Notes under the pieces: model-generated | The model's database searches: none | Told to the model about the DNA's origin: nothing | What the model saw: only the letters and a program-made list of their open reading frames with translations | Shown: one piece after another, positions 8,399 to 16,973 of the stretch | Layout: the number at the start of each line of letters is the position of its first letter | Position numbering within the stretch: position 1 is the first letter of the stretch | From: Sutcliffiella horikoshii | GTDB taxonomy: Bacteria; Bacillota; Bacilli; Bacillales; Bacillaceae_I | Reading direction: 5' to 3' | Length of the DNA: 64,000 bases | Assembly: GCF_019931755.1 (NCBI RefSeq) | Contig: NZ_CP082918.1 | Span: 2,584,001-2,648,000 of the forward strand | Made by a program: the position numbers and the translations under genes

Positions 8399-10330
8399 TC
8401 AGTCGTCTGACTCCTCTAAAATCACCTCGTCCACATGATGTTTCTTCATTTTATTTCGAAGCTTGCGATTTTCTTTGGATTCAAACACTATGTCCATATC
8501 ATAGTCTTCTGTATATAAATCCTCCGCTTTGATATAGAGGGAAAGTCGCTTATGGTTAAAGGTTTCTAAGCGTCCTTTTACCATTACTTGCACATCCCCT
8601 TTCTCATCAGCAGGTTTATAGACGATACCGAACTCACCAATAGATGGGATCTTTACATTGTCTCCTTTCTTAAAAATGATTTCCGGTTTTGTTTTTTCTT
8701 TTTCTGGATGCTTCATTTTTCTCACATACTTTTGATTCATCGCTAGTTGTCTGTCTAGCTCATGTCTTGACCTATCCGATTTGTCGCTGTAATTTTTTGT
8801 TTCTTTATACGTTATTTGGTGTGCCCGTTCAATCAACTTGGGATGCATGCCGAGACGCAATGCAATGGCAAATGCCTGACTTTCCCCACCTTTTCCAACG
8901 ATAAGTCGATAGGTTGGTTTAAGTGTCTCTACATTAAATTCCATCGAACCGTTGCAGAAACCTTCCTGTTCATTCGCAAACTCCTTGATTTCACTATAGT
9001 GGGTGGTGGCTAGCATCGTGGTCCCTTTGTTATATAGCTCTTCTAAAATAGAGGTTGCAAGACCCATCCCTTCTGCCGGGTCTGTTCCGGAACCGAGTTC
9101 ATCAAGCAACACTAATGTCTGAGGTGTAGACTCTGCCAAAATTCCAATGATGTTTTTCACCCTGGATGAAAAGGTACTTAAAGACTGTTCAATACTCTGT
9201 CCGTCCCCGATATCAACCAACACTTTATGAAAAATTGCTATCTCGCTCCCTTTTTCAGCAGGGATATGCATGCCACATTGGGCCATTAGCGTCAAAAGTC
9301 CAACAGTTTTAATCGTCACCGTTTTTCCGCCAGTATTGGGACCTGTAATAACGAGCGCATCGTAATCCTCACCAATCACTAAGTTTAAAGGTACTGCATT
9401 TTTTCCTAGTAACGGATGTCTCGCGCCTTCCAAGCGAATTACATGGTGTTCATTTATCTGCGGTGCTGTTCCGTCAAGCATTAAGCTGTGCTTCGCTTTG
9501 GCAAAAATCACATCATAGCTGACCATTAAATCCATCGCCAATTTAATTTCTTTTTCATGCTCATGGACCAATCCAGTCAGCGCAAAAAGGATTTGCTCTT
9601 CTTCTGCCTCTTCTTGGAACTTCAGCATACTGATCGAATCTTGGATGATGCTGATTTCTTCTGGCTCCATATACACGGTGGAACCGGAAGCAGATACATC
9701 GAGAACCGAGCCCTTTATATTGTTTTTGTACTCTTTTCTTACCGGTATGACATACCTGCCGTTCCTGGTACTTACCAGGTTTTCTTGTAGGTACTTACTG
9801 TATTTGATCGACTTGACAAGCTGCTCGATGCGGCTCTTAATGCGCTCTTCCAAAGTAGCTATCTGCTTTCTTACTTTCAGCAGCTCCTTACTCGCATAAT
9901 CGTCTACCCTTCCATTTCGAATGCATCGGATTATTTCTTCTGCTACATGAGTGAGCTCGGTAACAGAGTAAATGTAACTTGTGATGACTGGGGCTGCGTA
10001 CTCCTTGTCTTTCATAAAACGTTTGAGTTTTTCAATGGTATCCAGGAAATCATGTAGACCCATCAGCTGATCTGGCCTGAATGCAATTCCCTTGTGAAGA
10101 TTTTTAAGAATATACTCAATTCCATGAAGACCGTGAATGGGTACGCTTGAACTAATGGCAAGTATCTTCTTTCCTTCTGTTACTTCGTTCAACCATGCTT
10201 CAATCTGTCTTTTATTTATGGATGGTTCCAATCCCAAGACAGCGTTTTTCCCAGGCTCTGATATTGCAAAGGATGCCACGTCTTTCTTTAAATCTGTAAA
10301 TTGTAAAGCTTTCATTGTTTCGTTATTCAC
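8399..10330 (-). CDS. MutS2-family ATPase without the Smr domain
   Basis: The 643-residue protein matches the MutS2 core: a helical clamp/lever region (about 1-290), then an ATPase with Walker A GPNTGGKTVT, the signature region STFSSR, Walker B LVLLDELGSGTDP and the switch histidine in ATTHYSE. True MutS2 is about 785 residues and ends in an Smr nuclease domain. Here the C-terminus ends after a short beta-rich stretch and a charged tail, with no Smr motif. It is therefore a paralog that may bind branched DNA or stalled ribosomes without cutting. The start is GTG at 10330 with AGGAGG 9 nt upstream; an ATG follows five codons later. It appears monocistronic. Confidence 0.85.
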   Translation of the reverse strand: MNNETMKALQFTDLKKDVASFAISEPGKNAVLGLEPSINKRQIEAWLNEVTEGKKILAISSSVPIHGLHGIEYILKNLHKGIAFRPDQLMGLHDFLDTIEKLKRFMKDKEYAAPVITSYIYSVTELTHVAEEIIRCIRNGRVDDYASKELLKVRKQIATLEERIKSRIEQLVKSIKYSKYLQENLVSTRNGRYVIPVRKEYKNNIKGSVLDVSASGSTVYMEPEEISIIQDSISMLKFQEEAEEEQILFALTGLVHEHEKEIKLAMDLMVSYDVIFAKAKHSLMLDGTAPQINEHHVIRLEGARHPLLGKNAVPLNLVIGEDYDALVITGPNTGGKTVTIKTVGLLTLMAQCGMHIPAEKGSEIAIFHKVLVDIGDGQSIEQSLSTFSSRVKNIIGILAESTPQTLVLLDELGSGTDPAEGMGLATSILEELYNKGTTMLATTHYSEIKEFANEQEGFCNGSMEFNVETLKPTYRLIVGKGGESQAFAIALRLGMHPKLIERAHQITYKETKNYSDKSDRSRHELDRQLAMNQKYVRKMKHPEKEKTKPEIIFKKGDNVKIPSIGEFGIVYKPADEKGDVQVMVKGRLETFNHKRLSLYIKAEDLYTEDYDMDIVFESKENRKLRNKMKKHHVDEVILEESDD

Positions 10331-10431
10331 TGTTTTTTTCCTCCTAGTAATTAGTAAGCAGTTTGGTGGATGTAGCCACTAAAACCGTGCGAGGAAATGA
10401 TAAGAGCAGGGCTATAACTATTTTTGCATAT

Positions 10432-10468
10432 AAAAAACACAAAGAACAACACTCGTCCTTTGCGTTTT
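10432..10468 (-). terminator. Hairpin with T-run, probable terminator
   Basis: AAAACGCAAAG and CTTTGTGTTTT (minus strand) form an 11-bp stem followed by TTTTTTAT. It lies between the DUF421 gene and the MutS2 paralog and could end transcripts from the structured element or the DUF421 gene. Confidence 0.6.
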
Positions 10469-10536
10469 GAATGGTAGTTTTTAAAATTGAATGCACGATA
10501 GGTAGAAAAATACCTATACTGATGCTGTAACTATCA

Positions 10537-10682
10537 TTTTATGGAGCAGGCGCAAACCCGTGTTCTTAACATTTCGCTATGAGAAAAAAAGCGTACTCAA
10601 ACAGAGCTCGACGCTGTCGAACTTTTCTCTCATATCGCACGTATTTGATTACGTTTAGTTAAGAACTACCTTTTCCATAAAA
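10537..10682. other. 146-bp palindromic element, possible structured RNA or dispersed repeat
   Basis: The gap between the MutS2 paralog and the DUF421 gene holds nested inverted repeats. The outer arms TTTTATGGA and TCCATAAAA pair perfectly, a second perfect pair GTTCTTAAC/GTTAAGAAC lies inside them, and a third imperfect pair (GCTATGAGAAAA with TTTTCTCTCATATCGC) surrounds a GC-richer apex with GAGCTCGACGCTGTCGA. The arrangement is a long bulged hairpin of the size of a small RNA or a miniature palindromic repeat. I vaguely recall similar sequences in other Bacillus intergenic regions but cannot name it. No reading frame fits. Confidence 0.55.
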
Positions 10683-10742
10683 CAAACTCCTTCTTGTTTG
10701 AAGATACTTCCATTATAATGGATGCGCTTTTGAAAGTCACGC

Positions 10743-11414
10743 CTAATTTTGTATGTCGTTCCGCTTATTAATGATCAATTTCTTTGTTTTCTCATTAACA
10801 TAGGCGTAGAGGATGTCCTTGACATCAATTTGTCGAATCGTTAAATGGTCGATCAGCCACTCCTTGGATCTCTCCAGTAGCTTTAGATTTTTATCTTGAA
10901 TTTTCCCATCAATGATAACCGAAATAGGTAATCCCTCATCATCAATAGATATTTCAAGATGCTGGACTGTCACAGGAGTGTTTTCCGGCTTTGGAATAAT
11001 GCTTATCTCTCCAATCGGTTCTAAAATAGCATAGTCAATGTCAGAGATTTTCGGATACCCTTTACTTCTTAGGATGGAAAGCATCTGGGCGATGGAAACC
11101 ATTGATTTTTCCATATTATCCTCTACTATTTGTCCGTGCTTAATCAGGATTGTCGGCTCTCCCAGAAAGAAACGGTTGCCCCATTGCCAAAGTGTCAGCT
11201 TCGAAAAAACTATGTGAATGGTAACGAGCACAGCAAGAGCACCGAGCGTCGGTAGGTATTCTGTACTGATTAGTGGTTCTGATGCTACCGTTCCCACGAT
11301 AATAATCGCTACCAGGTCATACGGAGTCATCTGTACGATCGTGGATTTCCCCATTAATCTCATAATGGCAATCGTAATTATGTATATCGTCAATATTTTC
11401 AAGATTAAAATCAT
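10743..11414 (-). CDS. DUF421 membrane protein (YetF/YcaP family)
   Basis: The 223-residue protein has two to three N-terminal membrane helices (about 1-75) containing the family segments RLMGKSTIVQMTPYDLV and IIVGTVASEP. Two small cytosolic alpha/beta subdomains of the DUF421 type follow, including the EPTILIKHGQI and LRSKGYPKISDIDYAILEPIG regions. B. subtilis has several such proteins (YetF, YdfR, YrbG and others) and some occur with spore-coat or germination genes. The biochemical role is not known. It is transcribed alone. Confidence 0.85.
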   Translation of the reverse strand: MILILKILTIYIITIAIMRLMGKSTIVQMTPYDLVAIIIVGTVASEPLISTEYLPTLGALAVLVTIHIVFSKLTLWQWGNRFFLGEPTILIKHGQIVEDNMEKSMVSIAQMLSILRSKGYPKISDIDYAILEPIGEISIIPKPENTPVTVQHLEISIDDEGLPISVIIDGKIQDKNLKLLERSKEWLIDHLTIRQIDVKDILYAYVNEKTKKLIINKRNDIQN

Positions 11415-11477
11415 GGTTAACTCCTCATATCTCTTTTCGAAATATGATGTCCTGATTTCCTGATAATATCCTCGGAT

Positions 11478-11942
11478 TTAGTTGCTTACTATAAGATGTT
11501 CCGTGGTTTCAGGTATTTCTTTTAACGCCTTCTTCAAAAATTCGGGGTATAAGAGTACATCTTCTAGCTCAGAGATTGGTACCCATTCATAAACCAATCT
11601 TTCTCCTTCTATCCCATGAAACTGCCCTTTAGTAAGGTCTTGTTTATCCTCGGTTGAAACAAGATAGTAAAGGCCTATTTCGTGCACTTTTTTCTCGCGG
11701 TATTCAAAGAAATTTTCAACGATCCAAACCAATCTTTCAATATTTACGGATAGATCCAGTTCTTCTTTAAATTCGCGTTGCAGACTGAGGGGGGATGCTT
11801 CGTTCATTTCCACTCTTCCTCCTGGCAGCGACCAAATTTTGTCCCCGCTTGCTCTGTGCACGAGGATATGTCCGTCCTGTATCCAGACTCCTGCCACTCT
11901 GTAATTGAAAACAGCTTTTTCTGTATGGAAAACAACATCCAT
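11478..11942 (-). CDS. NUDIX hydrolase
   Basis: The protein of about 154 residues contains a full Nudix box: GGRVEMNE, then REFKEEL spaced as in GX5EX7REUXEEXGU (about residues 40-62). Such enzymes hydrolyse nucleoside diphosphates linked to another moiety; the substrate cannot be told here. An earlier in-frame start at 11966 is possible, but AAGGAGG sits 8 nt before the ATG at 11942. That ribosome binding site lies at the end of the upstream membrane-protein gene, so the two are cotranscribed. Confidence 0.88.
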   Translation of the reverse strand: MDVVFHTEKAVFNYRVAGVWIQDGHILVHRASGDKIWSLPGGRVEMNEASPLSLQREFKEELDLSVNIERLVWIVENFFEYREKKVHEIGLYYLVSTEDKQDLTKGQFHGIEGERLVYEWVPISELEDVLLYPEFLKKALKEIPETTEHLIVSN

Positions 11943-11943
11943 T

Positions 11944-12393
11944 CTATTCGCCTCCTTTGAGATCATTTATTATGGTTGCAATTTGTTCAGTCAGTGTTAC
12001 TTGGCTACTAATAATCCAAACCAAAAATGCGATTAAAACAATTGAATAGAATGTTACGTACCTTTTCCAGTTATTTTCAGGTCTAAATGACTTATAAGCG
12101 TTTTTGAATAACAACGCAAAAAACACCAAGCAAAATACATAGGTCACATTCCAATAAGCATCTGCTTTTGATATCAGCTCAATTGCTTGTATTGCTTCAT
12201 TGGTAGGAGTGTTTATTACTTGATCCTTTATTAGGTATCCTTTTTCAATGGTCAGTTCTTCATTTTCATGGAATTGATACGAATATCCTGTTAAATTGAA
12301 GTTGGTCACTGTAGTAAATAGTATGAGGCTAAGGGAACTAAGTATATATACAATAAAAATATGTTTGATTTTAATTTTAGTAATGAGTATCAC
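11944..12393 (-). CDS. Small membrane protein, unknown function
   Basis: The 149-residue protein has an N-terminal helix (about 10-30), an extracellular loop of about 50 residues, and two further helices (about 82-100 and 112-132). No family is recognised. The start given is GTG at 12393, overlapping the GNAT stop by 17 bp; only GGAG directly adjoins it, so the start is uncertain. The stop is 1 nt upstream of the NUDIX start, inside the same minus-strand operon. Confidence 0.65.
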   Translation of the reverse strand: MILITKIKIKHIFIVYILSSLSLILFTTVTNFNLTGYSYQFHENEELTIEKGYLIKDQVINTPTNEAIQAIELISKADAYWNVTYVFCLVFFALLFKNAYKSFRPENNWKRYVTFYSIVLIAFLVWIISSQVTLTEQIATIINDLKGGE

Positions 12394-12871
12394 TCCAAGT
12401 TTCTAATGGCTTAACGAATACCACCCGATCCTGCCCGAGCCCATCATAGTTCTGATGAATGGGAATTCCGTTCATTACCACATCCCCATCCTTCATGGTA
12501 AAACCCATTTTTGTATGGAATTTAATGGAGGCGGTATTCACAGGCGAGGTCACACAGCTCACTTGTGTACAGCCTTTTTCCTTAACCTTCTGAAAAAAAT
12601 GTTGATAGAGCGTTCTTCCTATATTTCTCTTTCGAACTTTGGGGTTCACCCCCACAAAATGTATGTATGCTTGGTGTGGATTGGATGGAGAAATAAAGCC
12701 TATAACAAATCCGATTGTCTCTCCATTTTCTTCTATAATAAAACTCGTGTTTTTAAAATGATGAATGAATAATCGTGGCAGCATGTCGACCATATCCCGA
12801 CCGCCCCACCATGTGTTAAGATTTGTGGATAGGCGGAGAAAATCTTCGTCTTGTATGTTTCTTATTTTCAT
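12377..12871 (-). CDS. GNAT-family N-acetyltransferase
   Basis: The 164-residue protein has the GNAT fold. ETIGFVIGF forms the beta-4 strand, and motif A with the acetyl-CoA pyrophosphate loop is VNPKVRKRNIGRTLYQHF (about 88-105, Q/RxxGxG/A type). Motif B follows around SPVNTASIKFHTKMGF. It transfers an acetyl group to an unidentified amine. Its ATG overlaps the stop of the upstream nucleotidyltransferase gene as ATGA, indicating coupled translation. Confidence 0.88.
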   Translation of the reverse strand: MKIRNIQDEDFLRLSTNLNTWWGGRDMVDMLPRLFIHHFKNTSFIIEENGETIGFVIGFISPSNPHQAYIHFVGVNPKVRKRNIGRTLYQHFFQKVKEKGCTQVSCVTSPVNTASIKFHTKMGFTMKDGDVVMNGIPIHQNYDGLGQDRVVFVKPLETWSDTHY

Positions 12872-13647
12872 ACGCTTGATCCTCCCACTCGTTTTTCTAC
12901 CTCACTTTGTATGTAATCTCGTATACTCGTTAACTCTTCCTTGTGAAATTCCCTTACTCTATTACCCTGATAGCTCTCTACCACTTTTCGGATGGTCTCC
13001 TTGTACTCCTGTGGAAAGGAAGTCAGCCCATATTCTCCTGCTTCTAGTTTGGAAGAAATCACTTCCTCTTTTACGTACCAATACACTCTTATCAAGTTCA
13101 GCACACAATAAACCGGCTCCGCCTCCACATTTTTTAAACAATCCTGAAAGTCTGCGAGGATAGAAGATAAATAGTGAGTTGGCGGAATGACAGGAAAAAC
13201 ATCATCTATCGGAGGACCTTCCCAGCGGATGCCTCTATGATTGAGTATTGTTAGATGGGCTGCCAGATCAGGGTCCACTTTATGATCATTATTAATTGCT
13301 TCATATTGATCCGTTAACAGTTGCTGCTCAAAGCTTTGCCTCCACCCTTCACTATAGTGGAATTCATAAGGACTTGGATGAGTCCAGTTTTCAAGTTGCT
13401 TCTGTGTTAAAAAACTGACTTCAATCGGATATGGGTCGTAAGAAATGGCAAGCAGAAATTTTGCTAACTTGCATTGCGTAGCGATGTCCAGCGAATCTTT
13501 CACTACTACCAATAGGTCTACATCACTTCGATCCGGATTAAAGCCACCCATTGCCCAAGAACCATGAATATAAAGGCCAAGGAAGTTTTCTTTTGTGATG
13601 TTTCTGAACTTATTTGTTAGCTTGTTAAAATAGTTATCCATATGCAT
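12868..13647 (-). CDS. Aminoglycoside adenylyltransferase-like nucleotidyltransferase
   Basis: The protein of about 259 residues has the nucleotidyltransferase signature GSWAMGGFNPDRSDVDLLV, where the GS and the two aspartates bind ATP and metal, then an all-alpha C-terminal domain of the AadA/ANT(9) (DUF4111) type. Such enzymes adenylylate aminoglycosides, but many chromosomal members have no shown resistance role. A TTG at 13665 opens the frame inside the signal peptidase gene. I prefer ATG at 13647 (a second ATG is at 13641), just beyond the upstream stop. No clear ribosome binding site is visible, which suggests coupling. Confidence 0.8.
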   Translation of the reverse strand: MHMDNYFNKLTNKFRNITKENFLGLYIHGSWAMGGFNPDRSDVDLLVVVKDSLDIATQCKLAKFLLAISYDPYPIEVSFLTQKQLENWTHPSPYEFHYSEGWRQSFEQQLLTDQYEAINNDHKVDPDLAAHLTILNHRGIRWEGPPIDDVFPVIPPTHYLSSILADFQDCLKNVEAEPVYCVLNLIRVYWYVKEEVISSKLEAGEYGLTSFPQEYKETIRKVVESYQGNRVREFHKEELTSIRDYIQSEVEKRVGGSSV

Positions 13648-13648
13648 A

Positions 13649-14269
13649 TTATTCAACTGTATCAACCCGATTGAATGGGTAATATCTCAGGACCACTTTT
13701 CCCATCACGTTTTCTTTCGGAATAGAGCCAATCTCACGGCTATCTCTGCTTTCATTGCGGTTATCTCCCATCACAAAAACATGTCCTTCTGGAACCGTCA
13801 CTTCTTCAAACGGATAAAGCATTTCTTCTTGTATGTACTCTTCTACCAGTGCTTCCCCATTCCGATAAACGGTTCCTCCGCGATATTCCAACTTGTCGCC
13901 CTCTACACCAATTACTCGCTTAATCCAGTAATTCTTTCCTTGTGTTTCATTTAACACAGCGTTTACTAATGGACTTTCCTTAAAATTATCCGTCAAGCTT
14001 CTTTCTCGCTCCACCCTACTATCAATGACAACGATATCATTATACTTTGGATCGATCCCCACCATATACCCGCTTTTAAAGATTAAAACTTTATCCCCAT
14101 CATCCTTGCTGGTCCAGATATCCTCCCCATCTAACGTGGGCTCCATGGAACTCCCTTTTACGGTAAATGGCTGCACAACCAATGCACTGACAAGAAATGC
14201 GAAAAAGAGTCCGATAACGCAGGCCTTCCCCCAACTAAACAATTCTTTTTTAATTTTTTCTGTTTTCAT
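13649..14269 (-). CDS. lepB: Type I signal peptidase
   Basis: The membrane protease of about 206 residues has one N-terminal anchor (about 14-35). The catalytic Ser is in GSSMEPTL directly after the anchor, and the general-base Lys is in WIKRVIGVEGD (about 143). The C-terminal box VFVMGDNRNESRDSRE is typical. It cleaves signal peptides of secreted proteins outside the membrane and resembles the B. subtilis SipS/SipT group in length. GTG at 14278 lies inside the ribosome binding site AAGGGTGAT, so ATG at 14269 (spacing 6) is preferred. It heads the accessory operon that continues into the nucleotidyltransferase gene. Confidence 0.93.
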   Translation of the reverse strand: MKTEKIKKELFSWGKACVIGLFFAFLVSALVVQPFTVKGSSMEPTLDGEDIWTSKDDGDKVLIFKSGYMVGIDPKYNDIVVIDSRVERERSLTDNFKESPLVNAVLNETQGKNYWIKRVIGVEGDKLEYRGGTVYRNGEALVEEYIQEEMLYPFEEVTVPEGHVFVMGDNRNESRDSREIGSIPKENVMGKVVLRYYPFNRVDTVE

Positions 14270-14351
14270 ATGTATCACCCTTATTTTCTTAGAGATGTTG
14301 CCTGTCCTAGTACTACGTTTTTAAAGGGAAAAAGGTTCCAATTTCCAATGA

Positions 14352-15017
14352 TTACTTCACTGCTTTTTCAACTATTACATTGTTCAACTCTTCAAAACTA
14401 CTAATCACAAAATCCGCTTGTGCAAGCTCTTCTTCCTGTGCAAAATCAAACCTGCATCCGATTGCCGTCAATCCATTTCCTTTTGCCGCATTAATATCCG
14501 ATAGTCGATCCCCAACAACCGCACCATGTTGTATGGAGTACTTCTTCACTATTTTGCCCACTAGCTCTGTCTTGTCTAAGGATTCAATTTGGTCGATACT
14601 GAACACCTCTGTTATCCACTGCATTAAATCATACTGTTCCACTATCGCACGTAGATAAGGCGTCTGCCCGTTGCTTGCTATGTAAAGTTCCATTTTTTGT
14701 TCCTTCAAATCCCTTAGTACATCCTGCACTTTTGGGTACAGAGCCCCTTTGCCACGCTTAATGTTGTGTATTAATTTTTCATGGAAAATCTTGTTTGCCG
14801 CGTTCCTCTCTTCAAGTGAATGGGAAGGTAAAAGTGTTTCCCACACTACTGGCAGGGGAACTCCCATAATTCTTCTGTAGGTATCAATTGGAGTAGGCTT
14901 TTCTTTCTCCCAAACATTCATTTCCGCTAAAAGCTTGAATGTATCATCTAAAGCCAACTCTAATATTCTATCTGTTTGAAAAAGAGTTCCATCCATGTCA
15001 AAGATTATTGCTTGCAT
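14352..15017 (-). CDS. HAD-superfamily phosphatase
   Basis: The 221-residue protein has the HAD motifs in order: DMDGTLF (nucleophile Asp8), SNGQ (motif II), a lysine near KTELVGKI and GDRLSDINAAKGNG (motif IV). The helical cap between motifs I and II places it with phosphoglycolate phosphatase or beta-phosphoglucomutase-like enzymes. The substrate is unknown. It lies between a cupin gene and the signal peptidase gene on the same strand. Confidence 0.85.
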   Translation of the reverse strand: MQAIIFDMDGTLFQTDRILELALDDTFKLLAEMNVWEKEKPTPIDTYRRIMGVPLPVVWETLLPSHSLEERNAANKIFHEKLIHNIKRGKGALYPKVQDVLRDLKEQKMELYIASNGQTPYLRAIVEQYDLMQWITEVFSIDQIESLDKTELVGKIVKKYSIQHGAVVGDRLSDINAAKGNGLTAIGCRFDFAQEEELAQADFVISSFEELNNVIVEKAVK

Positions 15018-15041
15018 TGTTTTGCTCCTTTATCTTGTTGT

Positions 15042-15395
15042 TTATTTTTCTTGAAGAAGGGAGGTATCGATTGTTTCGGATTCAACTACCAAAGCAAGCA
15101 TCCCGCTCTTGCTTCCAGATTCATGCCATTCACCCTTATCCCACATGACTCCCTCTCCACTTTTAATAGAGATTCGTTCCCTGTCTGTTCCAGTTACCCA
15201 CCCTTCCCCTTGGACAACAATGTACAACTGCTCTACGGTTGCCTGATGATATCCAACTTCACCGCCTGCATCCAATTGAATAAATCCGATACTATTCTCC
15301 TGCTGGTTTCTACATACTTTCATAAAATGGGCAGCCTGTGAATCGTATTGTTTTATTGGGAAACCTACTTCTTTATCAAATCGAAAAAATTTCAT
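15042..15395 (-). CDS. Cupin-domain protein
   Basis: The 117-residue protein is a single small beta-barrel cupin. Motif 1 is seen around GGEVGYHQATVEQLYIVVQGEG and motif 2 around GEGVMWDKGEWHESG. Only some of the usual metal ligands (a His, a Gln/Glu, a late His) are present, so metal binding is likely but unproven. It sits 18 nt downstream of an ABC exporter operon and 24 nt upstream of a HAD phosphatase gene. No specific role can be given. Confidence 0.75.
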   Translation of the reverse strand: MKFFRFDKEVGFPIKQYDSQAAHFMKVCRNQQENSIGFIQLDAGGEVGYHQATVEQLYIVVQGEGWVTGTDRERISIKSGEGVMWDKGEWHESGSKSGMLALVVESETIDTSLLQEK

Positions 15396-15413
15396 TGCTT
15401 ACTCCTCTCTCAC

Positions 15414-16199
15414 TTACACATTTTTAAATAGTGCTCCCTGCCTTCTTGCAAGCCGCTCCATCACATTGACCAGTATGAGGGCAATGATGAAATACACGGC
15501 ACCTACCATTAACTCATTTAACAAGAGCGGACTTATCGCGTTGTATTCCAGCTGATAAATGGACCGAATTGCTTCTATGCTATTAGTAAGCGGCAATACT
15601 CTTGCCACCGCCTCCATCGGTCCAGGAAGTAGACTGACAGAAAAGTTCACTCCACAGAAAACCTGAAACGAAGCGATCATGAAATTCAAGAACAGGTTTA
15701 CATTGGAAAACAATAAACTGACACATGCAAAAAGCAGCGAAAAGCTCAAAAGAGAAAACATGGTTACCACAAATAGAAGTAACAAATGACCAAACTGCTC
15801 CACCGGAAGTTCAATTCCAAACAAAAGTCTCGCGATGATGAGCCCTACTATAAAAACAAACAACCCATCCAGTAGAGGAACTATCGCTTTTCTTGAGATG
15901 ATGACAAACGTTGAAGTTGGTGAAGCAATATTCAACTCCAATGTTCCATATTGCCTCTCCCCCCTGAACATAGACATAAAATTAATCATCATCGTCCGCC
16001 CGGTATAGAAAACAACGTTACCGAGTACAACATAGGACAAATACTCAGGACCTGCAATCGCACTTACTAATGTGGCAAAAAATAAATAGTGCATGAAAGG
16101 ATCCAAAATCCTGAAGAGAATAAACAATCTCAGTGTCTGAAAAGAATAAAGAGCTTTATAAGATAGATAAGTAAAACCAAATTTATTGAGAAGTATCAT
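15414..16199 (-). CDS. ABC-2 type exporter permease, second subunit
   Basis: The 261-residue membrane protein has six predicted helices and the ABC-2 fold, with the conserved ERQYGTLELNIASPTS stretch in the first cytosolic loop. It starts right after the stop of a similar 257-residue permease, so the pair probably forms a heterodimeric channel driven by the upstream ATPase. The exported substrate (drug, lipid or peptide) is unknown. Confidence 0.85.
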   Translation of the reverse strand: MILLNKFGFTYLSYKALYSFQTLRLFILFRILDPFMHYLFFATLVSAIAGPEYLSYVVLGNVVFYTGRTMMINFMSMFRGERQYGTLELNIASPTSTFVIISRKAIVPLLDGLFVFIVGLIIARLLFGIELPVEQFGHLLLLFVVTMFSLLSFSLLFACVSLLFSNVNLFLNFMIASFQVFCGVNFSVSLLPGPMEAVARVLPLTNSIEAIRSIYQLEYNAISPLLLNELMVGAVYFIIALILVNVMERLARRQGALFKNV

Positions 16200-16973
16200 T
16201 TATATGGCCCCCAGACTGCCATGATTTCTTAGTACCATTTCCATTCGTTTGATGATGAGAACGGAAAGGAGAAAATACACAACACTTACCAGTAAAGCGA
16301 TTATCATGGTAGTAAACATTTGCGGTGACAATGCAAGGGTTTCATATACCCCCTGAATACCCCAAGTCATCGGAATAACATAGGCAATCGCTCTAAAAAT
16401 CCATGGCAAACTGTCCACTGGCACAAATAGCCCACATATTAAAAGTACCGGGATCAAAATTAAGTTCTGATAATCAAATACATTTTGAAACGTAACAAAT
16501 ACGATGGCAAGTATCATACCGACGACACTCAAGGAGAACAATAGAACCAGAACGGAAAGAAAAAAGAGTCCATAATTTTGAATTCCAACCGGTAATTGAA
16601 AAATGAATCTTGCATATACGAAACTAAGAATCATTGATAATAGAGCGATAAATGCATTGCTGATGGCCTTGGTTAGAATCACTTGGAATAAGGATACAGG
16701 CGCTGCAATCAAAAGCTTCAGCGTGTCGCTCCACTTTTGAGAAATCAAAGCCGAACCAGAGGAGTAAAGTACATAGCTCCACATACTAATTAAAGCAGAC
16801 GCCACCACAAATTTCTCAACATTCACGCCACCGCGCATCTGCTGCAGAAAATAGACAATTGCCAAGAACATTAACGGTTGAAAAAACAGTAAAAACTGAT
16901 ACATTTTGTTTTGAAAGTTAGTAAAATATTTGAGCTCTCTCACTAGTAAGAAGAAAAAATTCATGCCCGTCAC
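16200..16973 (-). CDS. ABC-2 type exporter permease, first subunit
   Basis: The 257-residue membrane protein has six predicted helices and an ABC-2 loop (SQKWSDTLKLLIAAPVSLFQ) aligning with that of the partner gene. The start is GTG at 16973, which overlaps the ATPase stop as GTGA; an ATG three codons later (16964) is possible. The strict head-to-tail order ATPase, permease, permease marks one transporter. Confidence 0.85.
   Translation of the reverse strand: MTGMNFFFLLVRELKYFTNFQNKMYQFLLFFQPLMFLAIVYFLQQMRGGVNVEKFVVASALISMWSYVLYSSGSALISQKWSDTLKLLIAAPVSLFQVILTKAISNAFIALLSMILSFVYARFIFQLPVGIQNYGLFFLSVLVLLFSLSVVGMILAIVFVTFQNVFDYQNLILIPVLLICGLFVPVDSLPWIFRAIAYVIPMTWGIQGVYETLALSPQMFTTMIIALLVSVVYFLLSVLIIKRMEMVLRNHGSLGAI

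Noticed and set aside
10537..10682. 6S RNA
   Set aside because: Size and long bulged hairpin would fit, but I could not match a known 6S sequence and the usual neighbours are absent.
12765..13163. 132-codon open frame opposite the nucleotidyltransferase gene
   Set aside because: Composition is that of an antisense shadow (rich in S, L, P, C) and no start signal is visible.
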